Positions 41,339 to 50,479 of a stretch of DNA of 64,000 bases are shown here, piece by piece (position 1 is the first letter of the stretch; each line of letters opens with the position of its first letter). This stretch comes from Hymenobacter guriensis. GTDB lineage: Bacteria; Bacteroidota; Bacteroidia; Cytophagales; Hymenobacteraceae. The stretch lies in NCBI RefSeq assembly GCF_015773195.1, contig NZ_JADWYK010000003.1, positions 310,001 to 374,000 on the forward strand, written 5' to 3'. The notes under the pieces are model-generated. The model made no database searches and was not told the DNA's origin. It saw only the letters and a list, made by a program, of their open reading frames with translations. The position numbers and the translations under genes were made by a program.

Positions 41339-43780
41339 ATGCGTGTTGTTTACCTAAGCCTTTTTATAGCTTCCTCATTGGCCGCACCGGCCTTGGCCCA
41401 AACGGCTCCGTCGGCCCTGGCCCCGCTCACCGTCGAAAAAATTATGCGTGAGCCGGCACAGTGGCTGGGCGGGTTGCCCTCGGCTCCGTACTGGAGCGAG
41501 GACGGCAAGCACATCTACTTCCAGTGGAACCCCGCCCAGGCCCGCCGCGACTCGCTCTACGAGGTGAGTCCCGCAGGCGGCACCCCGCGCAAAGTGTCGT
41601 TGGCCGAGCAGCGCGGGCTGCCTTCCGTGCGGGGGCGCTACGACCAGCGCCACCAGCGCAAGGTGTACGAGAAGGACGGCGACATTTACCTGCTGGACCT
41701 GAAAAGCCAGAAAGTGCGCCGCGTTACCAACACCGCCGAGCGGGAAACGGAGGCCGGTTTTGCCTTGCAGGACAAGCTCCTGAGCTATACCCGCGGCGGC
41801 AACCTGTTCACCTGGGACCCCGCCACCGGCGAAACCGTGCAGCGCACCGATTTCCGGCGCGGTAACCGGCCCGGCCCCGGCGAGTTGGATAAGTCGGCTA
41901 AGTTTCTGAAGGCCCAGCAGCTGGCGCTGTTTCAGGTAATTCGGCAGCGCGACCAAGACGCCAAAGCGCGGGAGCGGGCCCAGAAAGCCCTGCTTCGGCT
42001 GCGGCCTAAGGGTATCTGGCTGGGCAATAAGACCGTCGAAAACCTGCAGCTCAGTCCCGATGGGCGCTACGTGACCTACACCCTGGTGCAGGAACCGGCC
42101 GCCGATAAGCTGGCACTGGTACCGAATTTCGTCACGGTATCGGGCTTCACCGAGGAAATTCCGACCCGTTCAAAAGTGGGTGCGCCCCAAACTGCCTACG
42201 AACTAGGCATCTACGACATCGGGCGCGACACCACGTTTGTGCTGGGCTACAAGGAGCTGAAAGGGCTGGACGAGCTGCCCGCCTACCGCAAGGAATACCA
42301 GCTCACGGCCAAAGCCCCCACCGACACCGCCAAAACCAAAGCCGGAAGGCCCGCCACCGAAGTGCGCCGCGTGGCGCCTTACGGCCCGTTCTGGTCCGAC
42401 AACGGCCAGCGCGCCTTCCTGGTCGTTCGTTCCCAGGACAACAAGGACCGCTGGATTGTTGCCCTCGACCCGACCACCCAGAAAATCAGCCTGCTCGACC
42501 GGCAGCGCGACGAAGCCTGGATCAACGGCCCCGGCATTGGCTACGAGGCCGGCAACGTGGGCTGGCTCCCCGACTCGCGCCGCATCTGGTTTCAGAGCGA
42601 GGAAACCGGCTTTTCTCACCTCTACACCGTGGACGTGACTACGGGCCAGAAGAAGGCTCTGACCAGCGGCAAGTTTGAGATTCAGCAGGCGCAGCTCAGC
42701 CGGGACAAGAAAACCTGGTACCTCACCGCCAACAAAACCCACCCCGGCGAGCAGCACTTCTACCGCATGCCCCTGGACGGAGGCCCACTCACTCAGCTTA
42801 CTTCGCGTCCCGGGGCCAGCGAGGTTACCCTCTCGCCCGACGAAAAGACCCTACTAGTGCGCTACAGCTACGCCAACAAGCCCTGGGAGCTGTTTGTGAT
42901 GGACAACAAGCCCGGCGCGAAAATGCGGCAGCTCACCCACAGCACCACGCCGGAGTTTGAAAGCTACCCCTGGCGCGACCCGGAAGTTATTACCATTAAA
43001 GCCCGCGACGGGGCCGATGTATATGCTCGCCTGTACCGCCCCGCCAACGCTGCTCCTCAGGGCCCGGCCGTGGTATTCGTGCACGGGGCCGGCTACCTGC
43101 AGAACGCGCACAAGTGGTGGAGCCAGTACTTCCGCGAGTACATGTTCCACAACCTGCTGGCCGACCAAGGCTACACCGTGCTGGACATCGACTACCGCGG
43201 CTCCAGCGGCTACGGCCGCGACGTGCGCACCGGCATCTACCGCTACATGGGTGGCAAAGACCTCGACGACCACATAGATGGGGCCAAGCTGTTGGTGGAA
43301 AAATACGGCATAAGCCCCCAGCGCATCGGTATCTACGGGGGCTCCTACGGAGGCTTCATCACGCTTATGGCTATGTTCACCCAGCCTGAGGTGTTCCGGG
43401 CCGGGGCTGCCCTTCGTTCCGTCACCGACTGGGCACATTACAACCACGGCTACACCGACAACATCCTCAACGAGCCTTACAACGACTCCCTAGCCTATGC
43501 CCGCTCTTCGCCTATCTACTACGCCGAGGGCCTGAAGGGTGCGCTGCTGATGTGCCATGGCATGGTCGATACCAACGTGCATTTCCAAGACATTGTGCGC
43601 CTTTCGCAGCGGCTCATTGAGCTGAAAAAGGAAAACTGGGAGCTGGCCGTGTACCCCGTTGAAGACCACGGCTTCGTGGAGCCTTCCTCTTGGACCGACG
43701 AATACCGGCGCATTCTTAAGCTCTTCAATGCCAACCTGAAGCCAGCAGGCCCCGCCCCAGGAGCAACCGGGCAAAACTGA
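41339..43780 (+). CDS. S9 family prolyl oligopeptidase / DPP-IV-like peptidase
   Basis: An 813-residue exported serine peptidase. Signal peptide to about 20 (APALAQ). An N-terminal beta-propeller with WD-like repeats (about 40-560) is followed by an alpha/beta hydrolase domain with the nucleophile motif GIYGGSYGGF (Ser about 670), Asp in MVDTNVHF (about 743) and His in EDHGF (about 777). It is expected to remove N-terminal Xaa-Pro dipeptides in the periplasm or outside. Length is typical for bacterial DPP-like enzymes. Confidence 0.93.
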   Translation: MRVVYLSLFIASSLAAPALAQTAPSALAPLTVEKIMREPAQWLGGLPSAPYWSEDGKHIYFQWNPAQARRDSLYEVSPAGGTPRKVSLAEQRGLPSVRGRYDQRHQRKVYEKDGDIYLLDLKSQKVRRVTNTAERETEAGFALQDKLLSYTRGGNLFTWDPATGETVQRTDFRRGNRPGPGELDKSAKFLKAQQLALFQVIRQRDQDAKARERAQKALLRLRPKGIWLGNKTVENLQLSPDGRYVTYTLVQEPAADKLALVPNFVTVSGFTEEIPTRSKVGAPQTAYELGIYDIGRDTTFVLGYKELKGLDELPAYRKEYQLTAKAPTDTAKTKAGRPATEVRRVAPYGPFWSDNGQRAFLVVRSQDNKDRWIVALDPTTQKISLLDRQRDEAWINGPGIGYEAGNVGWLPDSRRIWFQSEETGFSHLYTVDVTTGQKKALTSGKFEIQQAQLSRDKKTWYLTANKTHPGEQHFYRMPLDGGPLTQLTSRPGASEVTLSPDEKTLLVRYSYANKPWELFVMDNKPGAKMRQLTHSTTPEFESYPWRDPEVITIKARDGADVYARLYRPANAAPQGPAVVFVHGAGYLQNAHKWWSQYFREYMFHNLLADQGYTVLDIDYRGSSGYGRDVRTGIYRYMGGKDLDDHIDGAKLLVEKYGISPQRIGIYGGSYGGFITLMAMFTQPEVFRAGAALRSVTDWAHYNHGYTDNILNEPYNDSLAYARSSPIYYAEGLKGALLMCHGMVDTNVHFQDIVRLSQRLIELKKENWELAVYPVEDHGFVEPSSWTDEYRRILKLFNANLKPAGPAPGATGQN

Positions 43781-43919
43781 CTTAGTTAGGCAAAGCGTAT
43801 GGCTCGGAAAGCCACTTTGAATAGGTCGAAGTTTCAAAAACTAAGGAAAGGCTAAATTTTTAGCGGATAAGTCAAATAGAAAGTGCTAGGTTGAACCGTT
43901 TTTCACCTATTTCCTTTTT

Positions 43920-44825
43920 ATGACTGCACCTGTTTACTATCAACCCTCGGGGCGCTTCACCGTGAGCGGTATTTTGGGCTTGCTCCTGGTAGGGGCAGTA
44001 GCGGCGGTTCCGCTGGCCTTCGTGTACGTGTATGCCGTGTGGTATATCCCCTTTATCTATATCAATTTTGCCCTGACGCTGGGGTTCGGCTTGGTGCTCG
44101 GCTACGTACTTCGAACCGTTACCAAAGCCGGTAAGCTGCGCAATCCGGCCTTAGTGGGCTGGCTGGGCTTGGCGGTGGCGCTGTGGGCCTGGTACGTGCA
44201 GTGGTGCGTATACCTGACACTGCTGGCCGGTGCTGGCGAAACCGAGAGCCTGGGCAGCCGGGCTTCTTTCACGCACACCACCTTCGACGCCACCGTATTT
44301 CTGAGCTTGGTGCTAAGCCCCGGCACCGTGCTGGGGGCCCTGCCCTCTATTGCCACCGAAGGTACTTGGAGCATCTTTGGCTTAACCATCAGCGGAATTT
44401 TTCTGTACCTTATCTGGCTGGCCGAATTTCTGATTATCGTGCTCATGACGTGGAATATGCCGCGCAGCCAGGCCGAGGTGCCCTTCTCAGAGCTGTCCAA
44501 CGAATGGGCGGAGAAACTAACGCTGCCCCGGCCCGCCGCGCCTTTTTCCGACGCTGTCGCCACCAAGCTGGCCCTCGAAGCCGCCGACTGGAACCACCTA
44601 GAGCTGCATACGAGTGAGGATGAATTGGCCCCGTTTGGCCGTTTGCACGTGTATCGCGCCCCGTCCGACCCCGACTGCTGTTTCCTGTCCCTGGAAAACG
44701 TAACCATGGAAACTGATAAAAAAGGCAAGCCATCCGAAAAAACGGCCGACGTGCTGGAATATCTGCGGGTACCGCCCCATGTTTGCCAAGAGCTGTCCAC
44801 GCGTTTCGGGCCGGCTTCCGGCTAG
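43920..44825 (+). CDS. Membrane protein with soluble C-terminal domain
   Basis: A 301-residue protein with five hydrophobic segments in the first 185 residues (about 15-38, 42-65, 80-105, 125-145 and 158-182). A soluble C-terminal part (about 195-301) includes acidic segments. It recalls hypothetical proteins of Hymenobacter; no catalytic motif is seen. The 139-bp gap upstream is AT-rich and could hold a promoter, but no consensus box is present. Confidence 0.6.
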   Translation: MTAPVYYQPSGRFTVSGILGLLLVGAVAAVPLAFVYVYAVWYIPFIYINFALTLGFGLVLGYVLRTVTKAGKLRNPALVGWLGLAVALWAWYVQWCVYLTLLAGAGETESLGSRASFTHTTFDATVFLSLVLSPGTVLGALPSIATEGTWSIFGLTISGIFLYLIWLAEFLIIVLMTWNMPRSQAEVPFSELSNEWAEKLTLPRPAAPFSDAVATKLALEAADWNHLELHTSEDELAPFGRLHVYRAPSDPDCCFLSLENVTMETDKKGKPSEKTADVLEYLRVPPHVCQELSTRFGPASG

Positions 44826-44932
44826 CCGTCCATGCGCCCGCGCACAGACCAAACGCCCGCTGGGCTGCGGGGTGTGGGTGCTTGCTGCGTACGGATTTGC
44901 CAGCCCAGCTTATTCGCCTCGTAGAAAACTTG

Positions 44933-44940
44933 TAGCTTTG
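44933..44940 (+). promoter_or_regulatory. -7 box of metK
   Basis: TAGCTTTG lies 69 bp before ATG 45010. The leader it would produce begins in a region that can form two hairpins. Confidence 0.6.
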
Positions 44941-44943
44941 CGG

Positions 44944-44984
44944 CCTGCCTGATTCTCAAGAGGCAGGGTGGGGCTGCCGGCCCC
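44944..44984 (+). promoter_or_regulatory. Structured leader of metK
   Basis: Two consecutive stems, CCTGCCT (44944-44950) / AGGCAGG (44961-44967) and GGGG (44970-44973) / CCCC (44981-44984), lie between the promoter and metK. No known SAM riboswitch consensus is recognised. A regulatory role is only possible. Confidence 0.35.
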
Positions 44985-45009
44985 TCGCGTACTTCTACCT
45001 TACAAGCTG

Positions 45010-46272
45010 ATGCCGTACCTGTTCACCTCCGAATCTGTTTCGGAAGGTCACCCTGATAAAGTAGCCGACCAGATTTCCGACGCCATCCTCGACGAATATC
45101 TGCGCCAGGATCCCACGGCCAAAGTAGCCTGCGAAACCCTGGTGACCACCGATTTTGCGCTGGTAGCCGGCGAAATCAAGTCGACCGCTCACGTAGAGGC
45201 CGAGCCCATCATTCGGGACGTTATCCGCCGCATCGGCTACAACAAGCCCGAATACCTGTTCAACGCCGACACCTGTGAGGTGATGAACCGCCTGCACGAG
45301 CAGTCGGCCGACATCAACCAAGGCGTGGAGCGCGCCACGGCCGAAGAGCAGGGCGCCGGCGACCAGGGCATGATGTTCGGCTACGCCACCCGCGAAACTG
45401 AGAACTACATGCCCCTGGCCCTCGACCTCTCGCACCGCTTGCTGCGCGAGCTGTCGGCCATTCGCAAGGCCGGGCAGGAAATGACTTACCTGCGCCCCGA
45501 CGCCAAAAGCCAGGTAACCATCCGCTACAACGACGACAACACGCCCGAGGCCATCGAAACCATTGTGGTGAGCACCCAGCACGATGACTTCGACGAAAGC
45601 GAGGAAACCATGCTGGCCCGCATCAAGGAGGACATCATCAACATCCTGATTCCGCGGGTGAAGGCGCAGTTGGGCGAAGAAGTTCAGGCCCTGTTTACCT
45701 CCGATATCACCTACCACATCAACCCCACGGGTAAGTTTGTGATTGGCGGCCCCCACGGCGACTCCGGCCTCACCGGCCGCAAAATCATTGTGGATACCTA
45801 CGGCGGCAAAGGGGCCCACGGCGGCGGCGCCTTCTCCGGTAAAGATTCCTCGAAAGTGGACCGCTCGGCGGCCTACGCGGCCCGGCACATTGCCAAAAAC
45901 CTGGTAGCCGCCGGTGTGGCCGACCAGGTGCTGGTGCAGGTAGCCTATGCCATCGGCGTTGCTCAGCCGGTAGGCGTCTTCGTGACGACCTACGGCACCA
46001 CCAAAGCCAACGGCGCTTTCGGGCACCAACTCACCGACGGCGAAATAGCCGAGAAAGTGCAGAAGCTGTTCGACCTGCGCCCCTACGCCATTGTGCAGCG
46101 TCTGGGCTTGCAGAACCCGATTTTCGCTGAGTCGGCCGCTTACGGGCACATGGGGCGCCAGCCCGGCACCAAGCAGGTACAGGCCGCCGATGGCAGCATC
46201 CGCACTGTGGAAACCTTCACCTGGGAAAAGCTCGACTACGTCGACCAGATCAAAGCCGAGTTTGCCCTGTAA
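45010..46272 (+). CDS. metK: S-adenosylmethionine synthase
   Basis: A 420-residue cytosolic enzyme making SAM from methionine and ATP. TSESVSEGHPDKVADQISD at the N-terminus holds the ATP/metal His and Asp; GDQGMMFGYA is the flexible-loop region (about 120); GGPHGDSGLTGRK and GGKGAHGGGAFSGKD are the two glycine-rich binding motifs (about 253 and 274). Length is slightly above the bacterial norm of 385-400 because of a longer middle insertion. ATG 45010 is preferred to 44968, which would add an odd N-terminus. Confidence 0.96.
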   Translation: MPYLFTSESVSEGHPDKVADQISDAILDEYLRQDPTAKVACETLVTTDFALVAGEIKSTAHVEAEPIIRDVIRRIGYNKPEYLFNADTCEVMNRLHEQSADINQGVERATAEEQGAGDQGMMFGYATRETENYMPLALDLSHRLLRELSAIRKAGQEMTYLRPDAKSQVTIRYNDDNTPEAIETIVVSTQHDDFDESEETMLARIKEDIINILIPRVKAQLGEEVQALFTSDITYHINPTGKFVIGGPHGDSGLTGRKIIVDTYGGKGAHGGGAFSGKDSSKVDRSAAYAARHIAKNLVAAGVADQVLVQVAYAIGVAQPVGVFVTTYGTTKANGAFGHQLTDGEIAEKVQKLFDLRPYAIVQRLGLQNPIFAESAAYGHMGRQPGTKQVQAADGSIRTVETFTWEKLDYVDQIKAEFAL

Positions 46273-46284
46273 ACGCTAAAAATT

Positions 46285-46416
46285 ATGCTTCGCTTAATGG
46301 AAACCCTGCTGCCGGTCAGCAAGTCCGCCCGTCTTGGACTAGCGGTGCTGGCGGCGTACTTCATCTACCGCGCGGGCGTCAGCACGGGTGAGTTCCTGTA
46401 TTACGTGCAGCACTAG
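46285..46416 (+). CDS. 43-residue hydrophobic micro-protein behind metK
   Basis: A short frame, starting MLRLMETLLPVSKSARLGLA and ending EFLYYVQH, follows metK by 12 bp and is bounded by a strong terminator. It has one hydrophobic helix (about 17-28) and a basic/aromatic C-terminus. Its position inside the metK transcript and the clean boundaries make translation plausible, but I do not recognise a family. Confidence 0.5.
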   Translation: MLRLMETLLPVSKSARLGLAVLAAYFIYRAGVSTGEFLYYVQH

Positions 46417-46431
46417 GCAAGCCCGAAATAT

Positions 46432-46468
46432 AAAAAGCCCCGCCTGGCATCGTCAGGCGGGGCTTTTT
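46432..46468. terminator. Bidirectional rho-independent terminator
   Basis: A perfect 15-bp stem AAAAAGCCCCGCCTG / CAGGCGGGGCTTTTT with a seven-base loop lies between the metK side (+) and hpf (-). Confidence 0.95.
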
Positions 46469-46494
46469 ATTAAAATCTATGAGCTGCCAGCTGG

Positions 46495-46794
46495 TTAGTG
46501 ACTGACCATCTTGTCCTTATACTTGGTGATCTGGCGCTTCAGGCTGTCGGCGGCGGCGTCGGTGGCGGCTTCAAAAGTGCCGGCATCTTCCTGGGCAAAC
46601 AGCATGGTGCCGGGCACCAGTACTTTTATTTCTACCGTTTTATTGGCTATACCATCCTTGTTGTTGAGGCGCATGATTACTTCACCTTCCGTAACACGGT
46701 CATAGAAGGTTTCCAGTTTATCAAGGCGCTTCTGAATGAAGTCGAGCAGTTTTTGGTCGGCATCGAAATGCACCGATTGCATCTGTACTTTCAT
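46495..46794 (-). CDS. hpf: Ribosome hibernation-promoting factor (short HPF/RaiA)
   Basis: A 99-residue protein that binds the 30S subunit and helps inactivate ribosomes in stationary phase. The S30AE fold is visible: MKVQMQSVHFDADQKLLDFIQKRLDKLE (strand-helix), EVIMRLNNK, KTVEIKVLVPG, and the helix AATDAAADSLKRQITKYK. It is the short type, without the C-terminal dimerisation domain. It starts 35 bp after xerC and probably shares its transcript. Confidence 0.92.
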   Translation of the reverse strand: MKVQMQSVHFDADQKLLDFIQKRLDKLETFYDRVTEGEVIMRLNNKDGIANKTVEIKVLVPGTMLFAQEDAGTFEAATDAAADSLKRQITKYKDKMVSH

Positions 46795-46829
46795 CAGTAG
46801 TGGGGTTAGGGAGTAGGAAAAAGGAACAA

Positions 46830-47717
46830 CTAGGCCTTGGGATGGGCCTTTTCAAAAACCGCTTTCAGCTTATCAATCGATAAGTGCGTGTACACCTGCG
46901 TGGCGGCTAGGTTAGCATGGCCCAGCAGCTCTTTAATGGCATTCAGATCAGCCCCTTTGCTGAGCAGATGCGTGGCAAAGGAATGCCGCAGCACGTGTGG
47001 GTGCTGCTGCGAGGCGGCCGTTGTGATATGGCTTAAATAGTGCTTCACGGTGCGATACACGAACTTTTCGTAGAGCGGTTCCTGCTTGTTTGTAACGAGC
47101 AGGGGGCCGCCCGCGTTGCCGCCCGCCGGGAATTCCTGTTGCTTCCGGGCTATATACCGCTCCAGTACCTGCACCAGCGTAGGGTTGAGCGGTACGATGC
47201 GCTGCTTGTTGCCTTTGCCCGTGACGCGCACGGTGCGGCCGGGCAAGCTTAGGTCGTCGTGGCGGATGCCCAGCAGCTCGGAGAGGCGGATGCCGGTGCC
47301 GTAAAGCAGCTCCAGCACCAGTTGGTCGCGCGCGCCTTCAAACGACTCCGGAAATTCAAACGAGTTCAGCAGCCCGTTCAACGACTCCTCGGGCACGAAG
47401 TCCGGCAGCTTCTTGGCCATTTTGGGGGCCGTGATGCGCAGCATCGGATTTTTGCTGACGACGCCCGTGCGCAGCAGAAACTTGTAGTAGGAGCGGAGGC
47501 AGGCAATTTTGCGGTTGACGGTGCGCGGGTCCAGGTTCTGCTGCATCAGCTCCACAATCCAGGAGCGAATGAGGGTGTGGTCGGCTAGGGCCGCGTCGTC
47601 CAGCTCGTATGCAGTCTTCAGGTACTCGCTGAACTGCCGTAAATCGGTCTGGTACGAAAGCAGCGTGTGCGGACTATAGCGCCGCTCCGACCGCAGATAC
47701 GAAAAAAATAATTCCAT
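46830..47717 (-). CDS. xerC: Tyrosine recombinase XerC/XerD
   Basis: A 295-residue site-specific recombinase that resolves chromosome dimers. The N-terminal SAM-like DNA-binding domain is at about 1-88 and the catalytic domain at about 105-295. Active-site residues: Arg in YGTGIRLSELLG (about 148), His-x-x-Arg in HVLRHSFATHLL (about 244-247), LGH (about 267) and Tyr in QVYTHLSI (about 277). Whether it is XerC or XerD cannot be settled from one copy. Part of the rpsU-xerC-hpf group. Confidence 0.93.
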   Translation of the reverse strand: MELFFSYLRSERRYSPHTLLSYQTDLRQFSEYLKTAYELDDAALADHTLIRSWIVELMQQNLDPRTVNRKIACLRSYYKFLLRTGVVSKNPMLRITAPKMAKKLPDFVPEESLNGLLNSFEFPESFEGARDQLVLELLYGTGIRLSELLGIRHDDLSLPGRTVRVTGKGNKQRIVPLNPTLVQVLERYIARKQQEFPAGGNAGGPLLVTNKQEPLYEKFVYRTVKHYLSHITTAASQQHPHVLRHSFATHLLSKGADLNAIKELLGHANLAATQVYTHLSIDKLKAVFEKAHPKA

Positions 47718-47785
47718 ACACCAAAAGGCCGACTGTTGAGGTCGGGATACCCAATGTAGGGAATTAAACTGAAAAGTACGAACGC

Positions 47786-47826
47786 GAAAAAACCGCCTGA
47801 AAAGCTGGAATAGCCCTTCAGGCGGT
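47786..47826 (-). terminator. Rho-independent terminator of rpsU
   Basis: ACCGCCTGAA / TTCAGGCGGT stem followed on the minus strand by a run of six T. Confidence 0.88.
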
Positions 47827-47852
47827 CAAATCCTGACCACAGGTCGCGTCAG

Positions 47853-48050
47853 TTAGTTGGCAGCGTCGTTGCCGTACGTTACCTGCTTGTAGATAGCCTT
47901 CTGCTTCTGCTTGCGGTTCGTGATGGACGGCTTCTGGAAGAACGTGCGACGACGCAGTTCCTTCAATACGCCGGTGCGCTCAAATTTCTTTTTGAAACGC
48001 TTGAGGGCGCGGTCAACCGACTCGTTTTCTTTGATTTGGACGATGATCAT
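47853..48050 (-). CDS. rpsU: 30S ribosomal protein S21
   Basis: A 65-residue, basic protein starting [20 protein letters not shown], the S21 consensus, followed by [15 protein letters not shown]. The start at 48050 is chosen over 48119, since the extra 23 residues are not part of S21 and overlap the promoter. In Bacteroidota S21 is linked to anti-Shine-Dalgarno occlusion, which fits the weak ribosome-binding sites seen across this window. Confidence 0.96.
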   Translation of the reverse strand: MIIVQIKENESVDRALKRFKKKFERTGVLKELRRRTFFQKPSITNRKQKQKAIYKQVTYGNDAAN

Positions 48051-48088
48051 ATGGTCAATGAGGTTGAGACTTCTCCTGTTAAGGGCTG

Positions 48089-48096
48089 CAAAGATA
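48089..48096 (-). promoter_or_regulatory. -33/-7 promoter of rpsU
   Basis: On the minus strand TATCTTTG with TTG at 48119-48117 (spacing 20) lies 38 bp before the rpsU start. Confidence 0.75.
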
Positions 48097-48131
48097 AATG
48101 GCTGTAGCTTACTACGCAAGCCCCGACAAGG

Positions 48132-49271
48132 TTACTTGAGAATAGTGCGGGCAATAACCAGCTTCTGAATCTCGGAAGTTCCTTCGCCAATGGTGCACAA
48201 CTTGGCGTCGCGGTAGTATTTCTCGGCCGGGTAGTCTTTGGTGTAGCCGTAGCCGCCAAAGATCTGCACACCTTCGTTGGCAGCGCGCACAGCCACTTCC
48301 GAGGCATACAACTTGGCCATGGCCGATTCGCGGTTCACGTTCAGGCCCCGGTCCTTCATGTCGGCGGCGCGGTAGGTGAGCAGCGAGGCAGCCTCGATTT
48401 CCGTGGCCATATCGGCCAGCTTGAAACTGATGCCCTGGAAGTTGCTGATGGGCTGGTTGAACTGCTGCCGCTCCTTGGAGTACTGCAGTGCTGCCTCGTA
48501 GGCGCCCTGCGCAATGCCCAGGCTGAGCGCCGCAATGCTGATGCGGCCCCCGTCCAGCACCTTCAGCGCCTGCACAAACCCGTCGCCGACGCTGCCAATC
48601 ACGTTTTCCTTGGGCACACGGCAGTCAGTGAAAATCATTTCGGTGGTTTCGGAGGCGCGCATGCCCAGCTTGTCTTCCTTGCGGCCGCCCTCGAAGCCGG
48701 GCGTGCCCCGCTCCACAATAAAGGCCGTCATGGCGCGGGAGTCGCCTACCTCGCCGGTGCGGGCAATAACCACCGCTACGTGGCCGCTTTTGCCGTGCGT
48801 AATGAAGTTTTTAGCGCCATTCAGCACATAAAAGTCCCCATCCTCCACGGCTACGGTGCGCATGTTGCCGGCGTCGGAGCCGGTGTTGGGCTCCGTCAGG
48901 CCCCAGGCGCCAATCCATTCCCCGCTGGCCAGCCGGGGCAGGTACTTCTGCTTTTGCTCCTCTGAGGCGTGCTGCAGGATGTGGCCGGTGCACAGGGAGT
49001 TGTGCGCCGCCATGCTCAGGCCAATGCTGCCATCGATTTTAGCCAACTCCGCAATGGCCGTTACGTACTCCGTGTAGCCGAAGCCGGAGCCGCCGTACTG
49101 CTGGGGCACCAGTACCCCCATTAGGCCAAGTTCACCGAGCTTGTGAAAAACGTCGGCGGGAAATTCCTGGGTTTCGTCCCAGCGCATCATGTGCGGCTTG
49201 ATGTGGGTGGCACCAAAGTCGCGCACCATCTGCGCAATCATTGTCTGGTTCTCAGTTGCTACCAGTTCCAT
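48132..49271 (-). CDS. Acyl-CoA dehydrogenase
   Basis: A 379-residue FAD enzyme introducing the first double bond in fatty-acid or branched-chain acyl-CoA oxidation. Three domains are visible: N-terminal helices, a middle beta domain with [11 protein letters not shown] (about 130), and the C-terminal helical domain with the catalytic Glu in [11 protein letters not shown] (about 366). The start at 49271 (MELVATEN) is preferred to the frame beginning at 49361, which has an unusual N-terminus. Chain length preference is unknown. Divergent from the exopolysaccharide genes. Confidence 0.93.
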   Translation of the reverse strand: MELVATENQTMIAQMVRDFGATHIKPHMMRWDETQEFPADVFHKLGELGLMGVLVPQQYGGSGFGYTEYVTAIAELAKIDGSIGLSMAAHNSLCTGHILQHASEEQKQKYLPRLASGEWIGAWGLTEPNTGSDAGNMRTVAVEDGDFYVLNGAKNFITHGKSGHVAVVIARTGEVGDSRAMTAFIVERGTPGFEGGRKEDKLGMRASETTEMIFTDCRVPKENVIGSVGDGFVQALKVLDGGRISIAALSLGIAQGAYEAALQYSKERQQFNQPISNFQGISFKLADMATEIEAASLLTYRAADMKDRGLNVNRESAMAKLYASEVAVRAANEGVQIFGGYGYTKDYPAEKYYRDAKLCTIGEGTSEIQKLVIARTILK

Positions 49272-49392
49272 TTTCGTAAAGGTTTGGGTGGGGAAGGGTA
49301 AGAGCGTAACCAGCCGAAGCTGGATTTGGGTCCACGAAGCTACCGGTTTTGCCGCTACCAACTGCTTTGGGCCCGAAGTCCGCAGAACCCGC

Positions 49393-49400
49393 TAATTTTG
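49393..49400 (+). promoter_or_regulatory. -7 box of the exopolysaccharide export genes
   Basis: TAATTTTG matches TAnnTTTG and lies 90 bp before ATG 49491. A second weaker box (TACTTTG, 49431-49437) is closer to the gene. Confidence 0.45.
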
Positions 49401-49490
49401 AATCGGCAACCGTATTCGGTTACTTTGAAGGTTTTTAAGAAAAAATTCTCTGGTATCCAGCTTTTCACGAGGCTGGATTTGTTTTCCCTT

Positions 49491-50411
49491 ATGGCTTCAG
49501 CAGCCTGCATGCGCACTCCCCTTCTTCGTCTTCTTAGCTGGCTGTGGCTGGCTCCGGTCGTACTGCTGGCCTCCTGTGCCACCTCCCGGTCGTACCGGCA
49601 GAACATCATGTTTCAAACGGAGAACAGCACCTCCGTGGATACGGCACGGCTGCAAACGGCCCTGAGAAAACTAAGTCAGAACTACGTCATCAAGCCCAAT
49701 GATTACCTGCAGGTGCGGGTGTACACCAATAAAGGTGAGCGGCTGGTAGACCCCAACGGGGAGTTGCGCTTCGGAGTGCCAGGCAATCAGAGCCTTGTCA
49801 CGGGCGCAACGCAGTCGGGCGGTGAGCTAACCCGCGGTGGTGATGTGGGCAGCCGCCCGGCCGGCGACTCAGAGTTTCTGGTGCAGAGCGACGGCGTAGT
49901 AAAGCTTCCGATGGTGGGCTACGTCAAAATCACCGGCAACACGCTGCTACAGGCCGATAGCCTGCTGCAGCTTCGGTACAATGCCTTTTACAAGGATGCT
50001 TTTGTGGCCACCCGGGTAACCAATAGCCGGGTGTTTGTACTAGGTACCCCCGGCGGTGTGGTGGTGCCACTGTACAATGACAATATGAATCTGATCGAGA
50101 TTCTGGCAACCGTAAATGGGATTGATGCCCGAACCAACACGGGTAGCAGTGGTGGCGCTACGCGGTACGGAAAGGCATTTAATATCCGCCTGATCCGGGG
50201 AGATTTGAAAAATCCGATGGTACAGATTATCGACCTGTCAACCATTGAAGGCATGCGCCGGGCCGACCTGCGTATGCAGCCAAACGATATCGTCTATATT
50301 GAACCAGTGCGCCGGCCCTTCCGAGAGGCACTAACTGACATAATCCCGGTGTTACAGGTAGTAACCACCGCTGTTACCACCGTTCTGCTGATTATAAATA
50401 TCAAGCAATAA
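49491..50411 (+). CDS. Polysaccharide export lipoprotein, Wza-like
   Basis: A 306-residue outer-membrane lipoprotein with lipobox LLASC (about residue 29 from this start). The Poly_export domain begins at YVIKPNDYLQVRVYT and continues to VKLPMVGYVKITGNTL; an SLBB-like domain follows (RVFVLGTPGGVVVPLYNDN). Near the end a hydrophobic helix (ALTDIIPVLQVVTTAVTTVLL) resembles the C-terminal membrane-crossing helix of Wza. It exports capsule or exopolysaccharide. The Wzc-like kinase follows 68 bp later. Start could be 49509. Confidence 0.9.
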   Translation: MASAACMRTPLLRLLSWLWLAPVVLLASCATSRSYRQNIMFQTENSTSVDTARLQTALRKLSQNYVIKPNDYLQVRVYTNKGERLVDPNGELRFGVPGNQSLVTGATQSGGELTRGGDVGSRPAGDSEFLVQSDGVVKLPMVGYVKITGNTLLQADSLLQLRYNAFYKDAFVATRVTNSRVFVLGTPGGVVVPLYNDNMNLIEILATVNGIDARTNTGSSGGATRYGKAFNIRLIRGDLKNPMVQIIDLSTIEGMRRADLRMQPNDIVYIEPVRRPFREALTDIIPVLQVVTTAVTTVLLIINIKQ

Positions 50412-50479
50412 GCAGTTGCAACAGGTCGCGTGGCCTATTAGGTACGCTGAACATTAAGAATCTACTTCTGTAGTCTGGA

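Noticed and set aside
44944..44984. SAM riboswitch before metK
   Set aside because: The hairpins do not match the SAM-I or SAM-II consensus I know; kept only as an unassigned structured leader.
44995..46149. 384-codon frame opposite metK
   Set aside because: Shadow frame; metK motifs on the plus strand are complete.
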